A stretch of 64,000 bases of DNA from Hevea brasiliensis (GCF_030052815.1 NC_079507.1:18498141-18562140), one strand, 5' to 3'. Numbered from the stretch's first letter, positions 10,490-22,856 are shown. Made by a program: numbers and translations. Notes: a model not told the origin generated them from the sequence alone.

Positions 10490-13400
10490 TGTCACACCTT
10501 ACCCCTCTGTAAGGCATAACATGATCCCGTAGAATACCTAATGAACTACCGAACTTCACCTACCGATAACTCATTAAATACCCTACAAGGGATTTTAAAA
10601 CAATTTTCTTACTTTTGATAAGTGGTGAGCATTTTCTAATAGGTATTAAAACATTTAATTAAAGTTGAAAACTAGTTAAAATTTTTAGTCCATTTTATTT
10701 TTCCGCAAATTTTATAAAAATTTTGGCAGAATTCCATTTATATTTTGAGAAAACAGTTCTTCAAATACCTGTAAAAAGCACTTCCAATAAATTTTATCAA
10801 CCACTACTTCAATTTCACAATCAATTTCAACCAATTTCTCAAGTCTCAAAATTCAACAGTCAACATTTCTCAATTTCTAAAATTCAATAATCATTAAAAT
10901 AATATCTATCAATCTCATTCAAATTAAAATAAAACATTTCCATTCATTAAAGACAAATAATCTATATATATACATCATACTAAAATCTACATTAGGAAAA
11001 TTCAAACCAAAATTTTATTACAACTTTATACAAACTTTGTACAAACTGTTCAAGACCGAATTTACATGTCCATACATTTATGTACATTACATATATCAAA
11101 ATCAATTTCTATAATCAGGGTGTAAAATATACCTGATATAACTTCAGGATGAGTCGCTCGATAATCCTCAGCAGCTCACTCTGCTGCTCCTTTAGTCTCT
11201 AAATCTGCGACAGCAATAACAGCTATCGCTGAGTACTGGGAATCAGTGGTGCACAACCTACTAAAATAATCTTTATGCAGAATTTAAATCACATTTATTC
11301 AAAAATTAAATTGAGCATGCGAATCAAACACAAAACATGAATTATGAGATTTTATTCCAAACAATTTCATTTCGAAGTATTAAACACATTTCATAAAACC
11401 CACAATTAGATCATGCCATTCGAAACAAATATAATCTCAATAGCCAGAGGCTAAGGAGAAGTCACATCACAAGGCTAGCTAGCTCAAATATATGGATATC
11501 CATTCAAATCCTCTTCTACTCGCACACCTCAACACTTCTCTAGAGAAGGAATCAAAATTCGAAACTAATTACCTCCACGAGTCATGCTAGTGAGGTGTTC
11601 AAATATATGGTCATGACACTGTGGTTTCAAAACTTATCTTAACAATTTGCTAAACATTGCTATTTCAAATATACCCAATAACTTTCACAGTTTAAATGAA
11701 AACATCATAAATAATGTCACAAATAAACTTTCAACAATTCTAAGCAAAAGTAAAATACATATTTCATTCACTTTATCAATGAATTTTAAAGCATAGTGAT
11801 GTTGTGTACAAACCTCAAGCGAGTCGCCTCTTAGCCTTAACTCGGTTCCTCGGGTTCTTTCCCAGTATTCTTTTCAACTGAAATACACAATTTTATAGTG
11901 TTTCAGTACCATAACTTAGCATAAATCCAAAAATAAATTTAACTTCACTTTTACCTAGCTCTAATGTGCTAAATTCAACGTTCCTTAAATTTTTGTGTTT
12001 CGGGTTACTATTCACTACACTATTCAAGTTAAATTATTGACTTTCTAAGGCTTAATAGGTCTGGGAATTTCAACTTCACCCACATACCACATTTTGGTCA
12101 CTAAATTTGTTAGTTTTGGTTGTTTTTTCAAATTCTAAGTCTTTTATGTAAATTTGATAATTTTCAGTTTCGGAGTCTAAGGTTACACTATTCCATTGGT
12201 CACTTTTCTGTTAGAATTTGGCAAAACTTCCTTCATAGAAAATGTTCCCTATTGTCTTAAGTTTATTCTCCTTTTTGAATCACTCCAATTAGAGTTTTGT
12301 AGCTCAAGTTATAGCTATTTGAACCATAACTGCCGGATTGGACTCAACCTAGAATTCTAGGCAATTTTTGGTTCTGGCAGTTTTAGGTCACCAAATTTGG
12401 GTGGCCAAATGACTTAGTTAATGGAATGATTTGGGTTTGTGTTCTTCATGAAAGTTTTAGGTCTATGTCTAAACTATCCACTGGTAAAATTTCAGGTCAT
12501 TTTGACCTGTCTAGCTCAAGTTATGGCCAAATGAACAAACACTATTCATTTGGTCAGTTCGTACAGGGCAGACTGTGATTTTCCAAGTTTGGTCATTTTG
12601 TTCACTAGGTTTTGGTCACTTTTTGGGCATGCTTCCTAAATGAAAATTGTGTCATTTAGTGTCTATTTTCATTCCCAATTGGTCTCATACCAATTGGACT
12701 TGTAAATTTTCATTTTTAGTCCTTCAAACGTAACTTGGTCATACTGCCAGCAGTATGACCACACTCAATCCGAATTTGCTTTTGATTCAAACACTCCTAA
12801 CACACCTCATTAGGTCACAATTGACCATTTCTCTCCTTAAACTAGGTCCAAGACATCATTTACAAGTTTCTCACATATTTTTCTCTAAACCCTAAGGTCC
12901 AAAACCCTAATTCACACTAATTGTTGCAATTAACCAATTCAATGCTTTTAAATATAATCACTCAACTAATTAAGGTTCATATACTCATTCAAATCCATCA
13001 AACCATGCAAATCACACTCCCCATCAAGCTGGCCGAAATTTCAGTTTGGTCCTCCACACACATTTTTATTTCATTTCATTAGTTTCTAAGTTTATTTAAG
13101 TAACTAAACATGCATTTAAAGTAGAAAATTGAAAGTTAGCATACTAACCTTAGGTGAAGTCTTTGATCTTCACTCTTTGTTCCAATTTCTCCCTTTTTCT
13201 TTCCTCTATTCTTTCTTTTTATGGTAATTTAGAAGTTTTCTAGGGTTCAAGGTTTAAATTTATGGTAAGGATTCAAGTTATTCAAGCTTGAATAACTTAT
13301 CAATGGTGGATAAACATGGAGGAGGGAGAGAGAGGATTTTCGGCTAGCAAGAGGAAGAACAAGCAAAAATGATTTTTATTTCTTTATTTTGTATATTTAT

Positions 13401-13545
13401 CCCTTAATTGACTTAGTCAAAATATTAAGTAAATAAAAATTTATATATGACTTCATATGTGATGTCACCTTGATGATGTCACTACCTTTTTTACTTTTCT
13501 TTTTCATTTTTTTTTCTTTTTTTTTTCTATTAGTTCTTTAATTTA
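10490..13545 (-). repeat. A2: A-family LTR fragment, reverse orientation
   Basis: It starts with TGTCACACCTTACCC, the reverse complement of an LTR 3' end, and follows the A LTR backwards to the position equivalent to about 5405. About 480 bp of the LTR 5' end is missing. It is longer than the matching part of A's 3' LTR because it keeps about 1.1 kb deleted there, including the paired hairpins at 11207-11229. The junction with B2 near 13545 falls in TTTAATT-type microhomology. No internal element sequence accompanies it. Confidence 0.85.
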
Positions 13546-16068
13546 ATTGGGAAGGTCGAATCATCATGCACAGTACACATCACAATAATGAAACTTTCGA
13601 AAGGGCCATAACAAATAAGAACTTAGATTTAACCTCTAATAAGAGGAGAATCTAAGCCTGTACACGTACCATGGTAATCAAAACACAACTAACTCCATTG
13701 TCTTCTCAACAAATGAGAGAGACGGGTAATAACCTAGTCAAGCATCTATAGTGAGATATAAAACAATATCACAATCCTTTTAGTGAGCATAAATCATAAT
13801 ATAATTCGATTCAAAGTCAATTCCAATATCCAATAATTTTTATGCTTATCACAATTCAAATCATAAATTTGCATTTTTCTATGCAAATTACCCATCAAAA
13901 TTCAAAACATGTTCTATCACAATTTTCCAAAACATAATTTATTCAATTCGCAACAATGCTTACTACTTATGGAAGTACCATTTCACAAAGCTAAATTCAT
14001 ACATACTATAACAATTTCAATAATCATTGAATTAAATCGAATGCTTGTTAAACATAATTCATAAGGAAAATAACGTCATTTAATCATATGAAATTTTCAA
14101 AATAAAATCAATTAAAAACTAGTTGTGCACAAACCTGATTTGAGTCGCTCCTAGGCCGTGACTCAATGTTCTTTATGCTTCTCAATATCCTTATCAACTG
14201 AAACACACAATTTAAAGTGTTTCAATACTCAATGAATTTGTTTCCAACCATAAAATCTAATATCTAAATTTTCTTGGTACTGTTTCCTTTAATTTATTTC
14301 ATTAGTCAACTTATAATATTGACCCTTGATGCACTCTAAGTGAGTCAATTCCAATGTTACCAATATGTCACATTTTAGAGCCCTTTAGTGTTAGTATATG
14401 TTACCAAAATTCATTTTCAAGTGTATTGCATTTTGTTGCAATATATCAGATTTCGGTGTACTATTTTGACCTAGCCGGACGACCTACTTCCCTTGGTTTT
14501 CGAGTTTCGGTCCAAACTACAAACTTATAGGTCTATGTCTTATTGCAAGCGGGGCAAAATTTTAGGTCATTCTGAGTTATGTAGACCAAGTTATGGTCAA
14601 TTTACCAATGCTGGACAGAATGCATCAAAATGATAACTTTAGGTAATTTTTAGGTCACTTTTGGCTCAGCCAGTTTTGGTACCTGAACTTGTGCAAGCTA
14701 TTTGGCTTGGTTCTGGCCATTTCTGGGCTTTGGTGTCTTCATAAGAATTGTAGATCTATGTCTAAACTATTTATGGTAACAATTTTAGGTCAATTGGACC
14801 TGTTTTGAGTAAGTTATGGTCAAAACACTAACTACTGCCCAAATGGTAAATTTTCAGGCTTTTAAGTCACTAATCCGGATTTGGTCATTTTTAAGGTCAG
14901 TTTCTAGGCAGAATTTTGGCAACATTTCTTCATGAAAGTTGGCCTATTTGGTGTCGAGTTTCACCCCCCATTGGCCTCATACCAATTGGGTTCATAGTTT
15001 TGCACTTATGACCTAATTTAGGTGCTGCCAACATACACAACCTGCATTTAAATATCACACTTCCAATTTTAATAATCCTCCTCCTCCCAATACTTCAGTA
15101 TTCAATCAATGGCAATTCATCAATTTTTCTTCAACACCATCCCTCACCTTAAACATCGTTTTGCCTAAAGAAAGGAGGAGTAATTGGACAATTACCTCTT
15201 TTGGAGCTTGCTAAAAACTCACTAAATCCCTTCCTTCTTGTTCCTAATATGCTTCCCAAAGTGTGTAGTTTAACTTTAGTGAAGGAAGATGGGTGAAACC
15301 ATGGCTTGATCACTAGGAGGGGAGCTTTGCATGAATGGCCATCTATGGTGAGTTTGGGAGAAGAAATGGGTTCGGCAATGTTATGGAAATGAAGAAGAAG
15401 ATGCTGAATGGTTAATTCACATGGCCATTTGAGTATTTAAATATCCCTTAGTGCTCCACTTATGTGAATTTAATTATTTAAATAATTAACTTTGATTAAT
15501 TATAAGTCCACCCTTTAATTTCTCTCTAATTCCACTTCATTCCAATTTCAATTTTTCATGGTATTTTCAAAGTTTAATATCATTTATTTTTAATGGACAT
15601 TTAGGTCAAAAGACGACTCAGGGTGTCAAATGACCACAATGCCCCTATTCGGGTTGCATTCCCGATTTTTCGGTAACACCGAGTTTTGTCATTTTCTCGA
15701 TTTCTCATTTTTCTTTGTATTAATTAATTAATTTTTCTTTGATATTTCTAATGACATTTATACTTCAATAGATGTTTATTTAAGTCTTAAAAATATTTTC
15801 CACGGTTCCCCGTGGTCCAAGGCTAGTCAACGGTCCACACCGCAACTTTCTAGTGCGGTCATCCATCGCTATGGTTTTTGGCTCGTTTAACTTGGTTACA
15901 TTTCATTACTATTATTTTTTCTTTGTTTTTCTTGTATTTTCTTTTCTTGTATTTCATTATTTTATGTCTCCTCACCCATATCTAAGTATAGTTCTAGGCA
16001 TCCTAGCTGTCCAGACAACACTGGTCACTGGAACAGTAGAACGCACTACCGAATATAGGGGTGTTACA
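13546..16068 (-). repeat. B2 3' LTR, truncated
   Basis: Matches 19690-22690 (B2 5' LTR) base for base over long stretches, but lacks the last kilobase of the LTR and a block of about 444 bp corresponding to 21284-21727 (junction near 15113). It ends on the plus strand in GGGTGTTACA, the reversed TGTAACACCC. Confidence 0.87.
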
Positions 16069-16084
16069 ATTCTCCCCCCCTTAA
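16069..16084 (-). other. Polypurine tract of B2
   Basis: On the minus strand it reads TTAAGGGGGGGAGAATT-like, immediately before the LTR start at 16068. Confidence 0.85.
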
Positions 16085-16099
16085 AATAAATTTTGTCTC

Positions 16100-16850
16100 A
16101 AAATTTTATCTGACATCAGTTTTCGAACAGCTGTGGGTGCTGTCTCCTCATGTCCTCTTCTAAGGAGAAACTTTAAGGAATACCTTATTACCCACTGCAT
16201 ATTCAATAACTCTTCTCTTTAGATCAACATAGGACTTCTGACGGTCTGATGCAGCCTTGAGTCGATCTCTGATCAATCTGATCTTTTCCTCTGTCTGCTG
16301 AACAATTTCTAGCCCAATCATCTTTCTTTCACCTACTTCATCCCAACATAGGGGAATTCTGCACTTTCTACCATATAAAACTTCATATGGAGGTATCCCA
16401 ATACTTGATTGGTAGCTGTTGTTATAAGCAAACTCAATCAAAGGCAAGTGTATATCCCAACTACCTTCAAACTCAATCGCACAAGCCCATAGCATATCCT
16501 CTAATATTTGAATTACCCTCTCAGATTGGCCATCTGTCTGTGGGTGGAATGCCGTGCTGAAGTTCAATCTAGTTCCTAGGGCTTTCTAAAGACTACCCCA
16601 GAATCTAGAAGTGAACCTAGGATCTCTGTCTGATACAATCGATGCTGGCACTCCATGCAGTTTTACAATCTCATTTATGTATAATCTGGCCAATCTCTCC
16701 AACTATAATCCATCCAGACTGGCAAAAAGTGAGCAGACTTGGTTAGTCTATCAACTATGACCCATACTGCATCATGTCTATTCTGTGTTCTCGAAAGTCT
16801 CATCACAAAATTCATAGTTATCCATTCCCTTACAGTACTTCATAGGGTGC
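16100..16850 (-). pseudogene. Integrase core of B2 (broken)
   Basis: On the minus strand this reads from the NFVM..RTQ block near 16815 through [19 protein letters not shown], then the SDRDPRF-equivalent region, FSTAFHPQTDGQSERVIQ, the ACAIEFEGSWD and AYNNSYQSSIG blocks, and KVFLKVSP. These are the catalytic core and following segment of a Ty3/gypsy integrase. It then stops: the GPY/F segment and chromodomain present in A, C and E are largely missing before the polypurine tract. Frameshifts lie near 16575 and 16720. It would have joined element DNA to the chromosome; it cannot now. Confidence 0.88.
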
Positions 16851-17110
16851 CGTTTGTATGCTAGCTTGACACTTATTATTGTATACAAATTCTGTTAGTT
16901 GGAGGTATCTGTCCCATCTCCCCTCGGATTCAAGGACACAAGTTCTCAGTATATTCTCGAGGGCTTATTACATTTTACAGGTTATTATTATCATTTCATT
17001 TAATTATTTACAGAAACTCAATGAGTTTCAGGATTTACCTGAATTACTTGTTTCGACTGTCTATCCATCTGAGGATGATAAGTCGTACTGATATCTCTAA
17101 ACTTATAGCA
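16850..17110 (-). pseudogene. Second, out-of-order integrase fragment in B2
   Basis: On the minus strand, bases around 17090-17040 resemble the YHPQ-DGQSE block, and 16945-16860 resemble the CVLEFEGRWD and ASIQTAPYE blocks. These belong downstream of the DAVWVI block, yet they lie upstream of it here. The wording (RWD, QTAPYE) differs from the chromoviruses in this window, so a piece of another gypsy element or an old duplication may have been inserted. Frames are broken and the interior (about 16960-17035) is unreadable. Confidence 0.55.
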
Positions 17111-17334
17111 ATTACTGTGGTATAGGTAGTTCACATTATTATAACCGAGTCACTGACTCCAGCTACCTTACAAGTGTAGTCTTTCGAAAGGCTAGTTTTG
17201 AAGTTTTAAATTTCTAACTAAAATTTTCACATTTATTTTCAGTAATAGCGCTCTATTCGGGCGTAACTGTATCAATTTATATATTACTTACAAATATTCT
17301 TATTTTATTGTACCACGAGGAAGCACGTAACTCT
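17111..17334 (-). other. Unassigned stretch in B2 interior
   Basis: I see no coding frame, repeat unit or match to the other elements in this AT-rich stretch between the decayed RT region and the integrase pieces. Confidence 0.4.
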
Positions 17335-17835
17335 ACACAATAATCCTGTGTCGGTACTGTAATCTGCAGCTTACAATACAAACATCGAGAACATTACATA
17401 GTCACTACGTTATAACCTCATGGACTAGGTTTTTTAACATCTTATCTTTCTTGAATCCACTAATATCCTAAATTGATTCTGATTACAATATCCCTTGACA
17501 ATTACTAACAGTAACATCTTTGCCCTCATCTAAAGCAATTCTATTATTGTAACTTACTTTTAGGTCCTCTTGCCTTACAATAAGTAGTCTCGCCAATTAA
17601 CTTTATAATTTATGGTGTGTTAAAAAATACTTTTAGCTAACAATTCTTCCAAAATTAATGTCAATCATACTTGTTATTATAGTTTTTATCCTAAAGGACT
17701 AGTCACTAATACATCAAAATTCATTCACATGTAAAGGAATAGCAATAGAACATATAGTTCTAACACTAACACACAACTAAGTAGTGCTGGGATCAAATAA
17801 TAACTAATTGTTTCTTTCAAAAATTAAGAACTTAC
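17335..17835 (-). pseudogene. Decayed protease/RT region of B2 (shared with B1)
   Basis: Read on the minus strand, the protease begins near 17835 (GCTGGTA, coding AG of the VVAGTF block). It continues through TTATTTGATCCCAGCA near 17795, equivalent to the LFDPGST active-site coding region, to GTGACTAGTCCTTTAGGA (TSPLG) near 17695. The rest to 17335 matches 7309-7690 of B1 closely while only faintly resembling working RT sequence. No open frame remains. This shared ruin suggests pol was already dead before the copies separated. Confidence 0.6.
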
Positions 17836-18499
17836 CAGCAGCTACATTCAAAGTTTCTGTTCTTTCCCCTTGGCGCATAATAGACGCTTTGACTGGTGCA
17901 CTACTTTATTCGGGTTGATTCACTGTGTTATGGTGGTGAGGAGTACCAACTCTATTTTCATCTAGACTCTAACTGACTTTCTGTGAACTCTGGAGAGCAG
18001 ATTGAGGTGCTCTAGTACAATCTCTAATAAAGTGTCCAAGCTTTCCACAATTGTAGCAGGCTCCAGAGGCCTTACGACAAATACCTCCATGTAGCTTACC
18101 ACAAACATGGCAGAAACCGGCAGAATAGGAACTTCTAGTTGTTTAACGACTAGATCTTAGTGTTCTCTACCCTGATGATCTGCCTCTGTCATATCCCTGA
18201 GCTCAGGGTTCCTCAAATTCTTTTCTCTTCCCCAAATTACTGCTCGAGCTCTAACCCATATGCTTCTCCCTCTTCTCTATTTCATGTTGCCCTTGTGGGG
18301 GTTGGGTTTGTGCTTGAGCTTGAGCTGACAGAATATCAGCCATTTGTTGAAAGAAAGTGGCCATTTGCTGGGCCATTTGTGCAGTAATTTGTACCGGTAA
18401 AACTGATACAGTCGGGCCTTCGACACTTTGTGGGGCTGAGGCCTCAACTTGTACTTTTGCCATCATAGACTGTTCTATTGTCTCATTCTTCTCTTCCAT
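17836..18499 (-). pseudogene. gag: gag of B2, internally deleted
   Basis: On the minus strand the ATG at 18499 opens a frame MEEKNETIEQSMM rich in Q and A (82 residues), the N-terminal gag part. The conserved WW-containing gag core found in A and F is missing. Next comes the cysteine motif CHVCGKLHGG and an intact zinc knuckle at 18017-18058 (CYNCGKLGHFIRDC), then a degenerate YAPRGK stretch equivalent to YAMRQRE just before protease. The retained leader, N-terminus and RNA-binding knuckle fit a non-autonomous derivative. Confidence 0.8.
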
Positions 18500-18599
18500 A
18501 TCATTTCACAGGATTTTCTATTCCTGTACAACCAACTCAAGGAGATTCCTCTCCATTAGTTCATATTTATGATGTAAATGTACTATATGTATTAAACAT

Positions 18600-18612
18600 T
18601 TGAGCAGTTGTA
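18600..18612 (-). other. Leader half of a 13-nt LTR/leader complement (B2)
   Basis: The plus strand reads TTGAGCAGTTGTA, so the element strand reads TACAACTGCTCAA. This is the exact complement of the LTR motif at 19148-19160. The same leader motif is at 108-120 in A and, with one change, at 47173-47185 in C. Confidence 0.7.
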
Positions 18613-18666
18613 GTTACTGACAAAAAGATTTCAAATTCACAGTTTGAAATTTACTTTAAAACCATT

Positions 18667-18678
18667 GCTCTGATACCA
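18667..18678 (-). other. Primer-binding site (initiator Met tRNA), B2
   Basis: GCTCTGATACCA on the plus strand is the reverse complement of TGGTATCAGAGC and lies 8 bases from the LTR end at 18686. Confidence 0.93.
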
Positions 18679-18685
18679 CAAAACA

Positions 18686-21600
18686 TGTCACACCCTACTC
18701 CTCCGTAAGATGTAACATGATCCCGTAGTACACCTAATGAATTATCGTACTTCGCCTACCGATAACCCATTAGATATACTACAAGGGATTTTAAAACAAT
18801 TTTCGTGAAATTTAAATCATCGATTAAAATCTGGTGTTATAAAATTTTTTTCAAAATTTCGACAGAGTGCCGGCTGTATTTTGAGAAAACAGTTCTTCAA
18901 ACCTGAAAAAGAAAACACTCCCAGTTTTCTCAAATACAACTCCAAGAAACTTCATTTTATCTCATAATTCAATCTCAATAGTCAATCATTTCATTTTCAA
19001 ACCAAACTCATCATAAAAGAAACATTTCATTGATTACAATACTCAAAAATTAATATTACAAAACTATTGAAGTAAATGAAACCTCAAATTTACATTTACA
19101 ATAATTTACATTTAATTACACACCAAAATATTTTACAAGAGTTTTTATACAACTGCTCAAATAATTTACATACATATTATTACATGCATACATCAAAACC
19201 TGTGTACATAGGTATACCTGTAGCTGATCTGAATGTCTCTTCAAAGAAGCTTACTCAATTGCTCTATGCTCTTTTCACCTGCGACAGTATACAAAGCTAT
19301 CGCTGAGTGGTAAACTCAGTGGTGCACAACTATAATTTAAAATATAGTTCAATATACCTTAGCAAAATTTCAGCAAATAATTTGGAAATCAGGATACTCA
19401 TCAAATTTCAAAAATCAAATTATTCATTGCCAATAACATAAATCATTTGTATGAAATGACTTTGATCGCGAAATTCAATTTATCAAATCACAACAAAACA
19501 TTTAAGGTAATTCCAACAAAATCAATTATACATAAATCATAATTGAAATCACAATTCTTTACTATTCAAAAATATTCTTTATCTCAAAACCCATTCTTTA
19601 TCTCAAAAGCCATTATTTATCTCACTAATTATGCAAGACTAATCCGCAAGGGCCATCTTCGGGGTGATTCTAACTCTCTATGGTCGGGGAGGTTGAATCA
19701 TCATGCACAGTACACATCACAATAATGAAACTTCCAAAAGGGCCATAACAAATAAGAACTTAGATCTAACCTCTAATAAGAGGAGAATCTAAGCCTGTAC
19801 ACGTACCATGGTAATCAAAACACAACTAACTCCATTGTCTTCTCAACAAATGAGAGAGACGAGTAATAACCTAGTCAAGCATCTATAGTGAGATATAAAA
19901 CAATATCACAATCCTTTTAGTGAGCATAAATCACAATATAATTCGATTCAAAGTCAATTCCAATATCCAATAATTTTTATTCTTATCACAATTCAAATAA
20001 TAAATTTGCATTTTTCTATGCAAATTACCCATCACAATTCAAAACATGTTTTATCACAATTTTCCAAAACATAATTTATTCAATTCGCAACAATGCTTAC
20101 TACTTATGGAAGTACCATTTCACAAAGCTAAATTCATACATACTATAACAATTTCAATAATCATTGAATTAAATCGAATGCTTGTTAAACATAATTCATA
20201 AGGAAAATAACGTCATTTAATCATATGAAATTTTCAGAATAAAATCAATTAAAAACTAGTTGTGCACAAACCTGATTTGAGTCGCTCCTAGGCCTTGAAT
20301 CAATGTTCTTTACGCTTCTCAATATCCTTATCAACTGAAACACACAATTTAAAGTGTTTCAATACTCAATGAATTTGTTTCCAACCATAAAATCCAAATC
20401 TAAATTTTCTTGGTACTATTCCCTTTAATTTATTTCATTAGTCAACTTATAATGTGGACCCTTGATGCACTCTAAGTGAGTCAATTCCAATCTTACCAAT
20501 ATGTCACATTTTAGAGCCCTTTAGTGTTTGTATATGTTACCAAATTCATTTTCAAGTGTATTGCATTTTATTGCAATTTACCGGATTTCGATGTACTATT
20601 TTGACCTAGCCGGACGACCTAGTTTCCTCAGTTTTCAAGTTTTGGTCCAAACTACAAACTTTCAGTTTTCAAGTTTTGGTCCAAACTACAAACTTATAGG
20701 TCTATGTCTTGTTGCACGTGGGGCAAAATTTTAGGTCATTCTGAGTTTTGTAGACCAAGTTATGGTCAATTTATCAATGCTGGACAGAATGCATCAAAAT
20801 GGTAACTTTAGGTCATTTTTAGGTCACTTTTGGTTCAGCTAGTTTTGGTACCTGTATTTATGCAAGCTATTGGGCTTGGTTCTGGCCATTTCTGGGCTTT
20901 TGTGTCTTCATAAGAATTGTAGATCTATGTCTAAACTATTCATGGTAAAACTTTCAGGTCAATTGGACCTATTTTGAGTAAGTTATGGTCAAAATACTAA
21001 CTACTACCCAAATGGTAAATTTTCAGGCTTTGAAGTCACTAATCCGGATTTGGTCATTTTTAAGGTTAGTTTCTAGGCAGAATTTTGGCAACATTTCTAC
21101 ATGAAAGTTGGCCTATTTGGTGTCTAGTTTCACCCTCCTTTGGCCTCATACCAATTGGGTTTATAGTTTTGCACTTATGACCTAATTTAGGTGTTGCCAA
21201 CATACATAACCTGCATTTAAACATCACACTTCCAATTTTGACAATCCTCCTCCTTCCAATACTTCAATATTCAATCAATGGCACTTCTATATATATTGTA
21301 CACAATTCCAGCAAGCAGCTTTGGGTAGAACACTCAAGAGTTCAAGGCACACAATACACCATTATTGTTCAACAATTAATTCAACCCAAAATCAATATAC
21401 CTCAACACTTAATTTACACCATACACTTCCATGGCAATTACACATACTGCCCCCAATTCAACACCATCATAATTCATCAATAAATTTCATAAATTCACAC
21501 ACAATTTCATGAGGTTAAAGGCTGCCAAACATGGCAGTTTACAAAAGTATCAAATTTCCTTTTCAAACCCCTAATTTCAAGTACTAAGATACACATACAT

Positions 21601-22690
21601 GGATATTAATTTACTATAACTTCATAGTGACTTAATTAACCCAATTTTCCATCCATTAAAGGTAGAGAAAGCTCAAGCACATTAAGTTTCCATGGCTGTC
21701 GAAATTAGCCAAGTCCAATTACCCAATAATTCATCAATTTTTCTTCATCAAACACCATCCCTCACCTTAAACATCATTTTGCTTAAAGAAAGGAGGAGTA
21801 ATTGGACACTTACCTCTTTTGGAGCTTGCTAAAAACTCACTAAATCCCTTCTTTCTTGCTCCCAATATACTGCCCAAAGTGTGTAGTTTAACTTTAGTGA
21901 AGGAAGATGGGTGAAACCATGTCTTGATCACTAAGAGGGGAGCTTTGCATGAATGGCCATCTATGGTGAATTTGGGAGAAGAAATGGGTTCGGCAATGTT
22001 ATAGAAATGAAGAAGAAGATGTTGAATGGTTAATACACATGGCCATTTGAGTATTTAAATATCCCTTAGTGCTCCACTTATGTGAATTTAATTTTTTAAA
22101 TAATTAACTTTGATTAATTATAAGTCCACCCTTTAATTTCTCTCTAATTCCACTTCATTCCAATTTCAATTTTTCATGGTATTTTCAAAGTTTAATATCA
22201 TTTATTTTTAATGGACATTTAGGTCAAAAGACAACTCGGGGTGTCAAATGACCAGAATGCCCCTATTCGGGTTGCATTCCCGATTTTTCGATAACACCGA
22301 GTTTTGTCATTTTCTCGATTTCTCATTTTTCTATGTACTAATTAATTAATTAGTTTTTCTTTGATATTTCTAATGACATTTATACTTCAATAGACATTTG
22401 TTTAAGTCTTAAAAATATTTTCTAGGGGTCCTCGCGGTCCAGGGCTAGTCAACAGTCCACGCTGCAACTTCCTGGTGCGGTCACCCATCGCTATGGTTTT
22501 CGGCTCGTTTAACTTGGTTACATTTCATTACTATTATTTTTCCTTTGTTTTTCTTATATTTTCTTTTCTTGTATTTCATTATTTTATGTCTCCTCACCCA
22601 TATCTAAGTATAGTTCTAGGCATCCTAGATATCCGGACAACACTGGTCGCTGGAACAGTAGAACGCACTACCGAACATAGGGGTGTCACA
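18686..22690 (-). repeat. B2 5' LTR (4005 bp, most complete B-family LTR)
   Basis: On the minus strand it runs from TGTGACACCCC at 22690 to the reversed TGTCACACC at 18686. It carries the GCGATGGGTGACC box near 22490, CATAACTTGAGC-type modules near 20760 and 20990, the paired hairpins at 19281-19319, and the TTGAGCAGTTGTA motif (reverse complement at 19148-19160). Confidence 0.9.
19281..19319 (-). promoter_or_regulatory. Tandem LTR hairpins (B2 copy)
   Basis: Arms CTGAGT (19303-19308) and ACTCAG (19314-19319) form one stem. GCGACAGT (19281-19288) with GCTATCGC (19296-19303) forms the next, with one wobble and one mismatch. The same pair occurs at 42527-42566, 56794-56832 and 11207-11229. The role is unknown; a position in the transcribed part of the LTR is inferred. 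Confidence 0.6.
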
Positions 22691-22856
22691 TGACCAGCTT
22701 GAAAGAATGATAGCACAAGGGAAACAAGAGCTCCTGCCAGAATCTGAATATGCCTTGAGGACATTCAACCTAGCCAGACAAGAAGAAAGACACTATGAGT
22801 GTCTCAAAAGATGTCATTGTATTTTAAAGAGTCTCCCTGAGCCTAAACAATTTTAA
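22691..22856 (+). pseudogene. 3' end of Ogre ORF1 (D1)
   Basis: Reads DQLERMIAQGKQELLPESEY and on to SLPEPKQF before TAA. It is the same as the end of ORF1 in D2 (43396-43425 joined across element C to 55527-55667). ORF1 is an extra frame upstream of gag in Ogre-type elements with no settled function. The upstream coiled-coil part is absent here because B2's LTR begins at 22690. Confidence 0.75.

Larger units (their letters stand above)
13546..22690 (-). mobile_element. Element B2: internally deleted B-family chromovirus
   Basis: Read on the minus strand: 5' LTR (22690 to 18686), primer site, partial gag, zinc knuckle, decayed protease/RT, scrambled integrase pieces, polypurine tract, 3' LTR (16068 to 13546, truncated). 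The internal region is only about 2.6 kb against about 4.7 kb in element C. The right end abuts Ogre element D1 at 22691 (TGACCAGCTT), so B2 probably inserted into D1. The left target flank is lost. Confidence 0.87.

Noticed and set aside
15853..16089. Membrane protein (F/Y/L-rich plus-strand frame)
   Set aside because: It is the reverse strand of the conserved LTR start, including the GCGATGGGTGACC box, and recurs in every B and C LTR; composition alone gives the hydrophobic look.
16879..17091. 70-codon plus-strand open frame
   Set aside because: It lies over minus-strand integrase remnants of B2, has no start context or recognisable domain, and is best explained as a shadow frame.
7309..17835. 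Simple large inverted duplication of one locus
   Set aside because: The two arms match, but each is embedded in its own element context with different deletions (B1 lacks the integrase core, B2 lacks the chromodomain), so two oppositely oriented copies of a family explain it better; not fully excluded.
17830..17840. Splice donor (CTGGTAAGT on the minus strand) marking a captured intron in B2
   Set aside because: The bases align with the protease start (GCTGGTACCTTCTC in C) and homology continues past them, so the match to a donor is probably chance.
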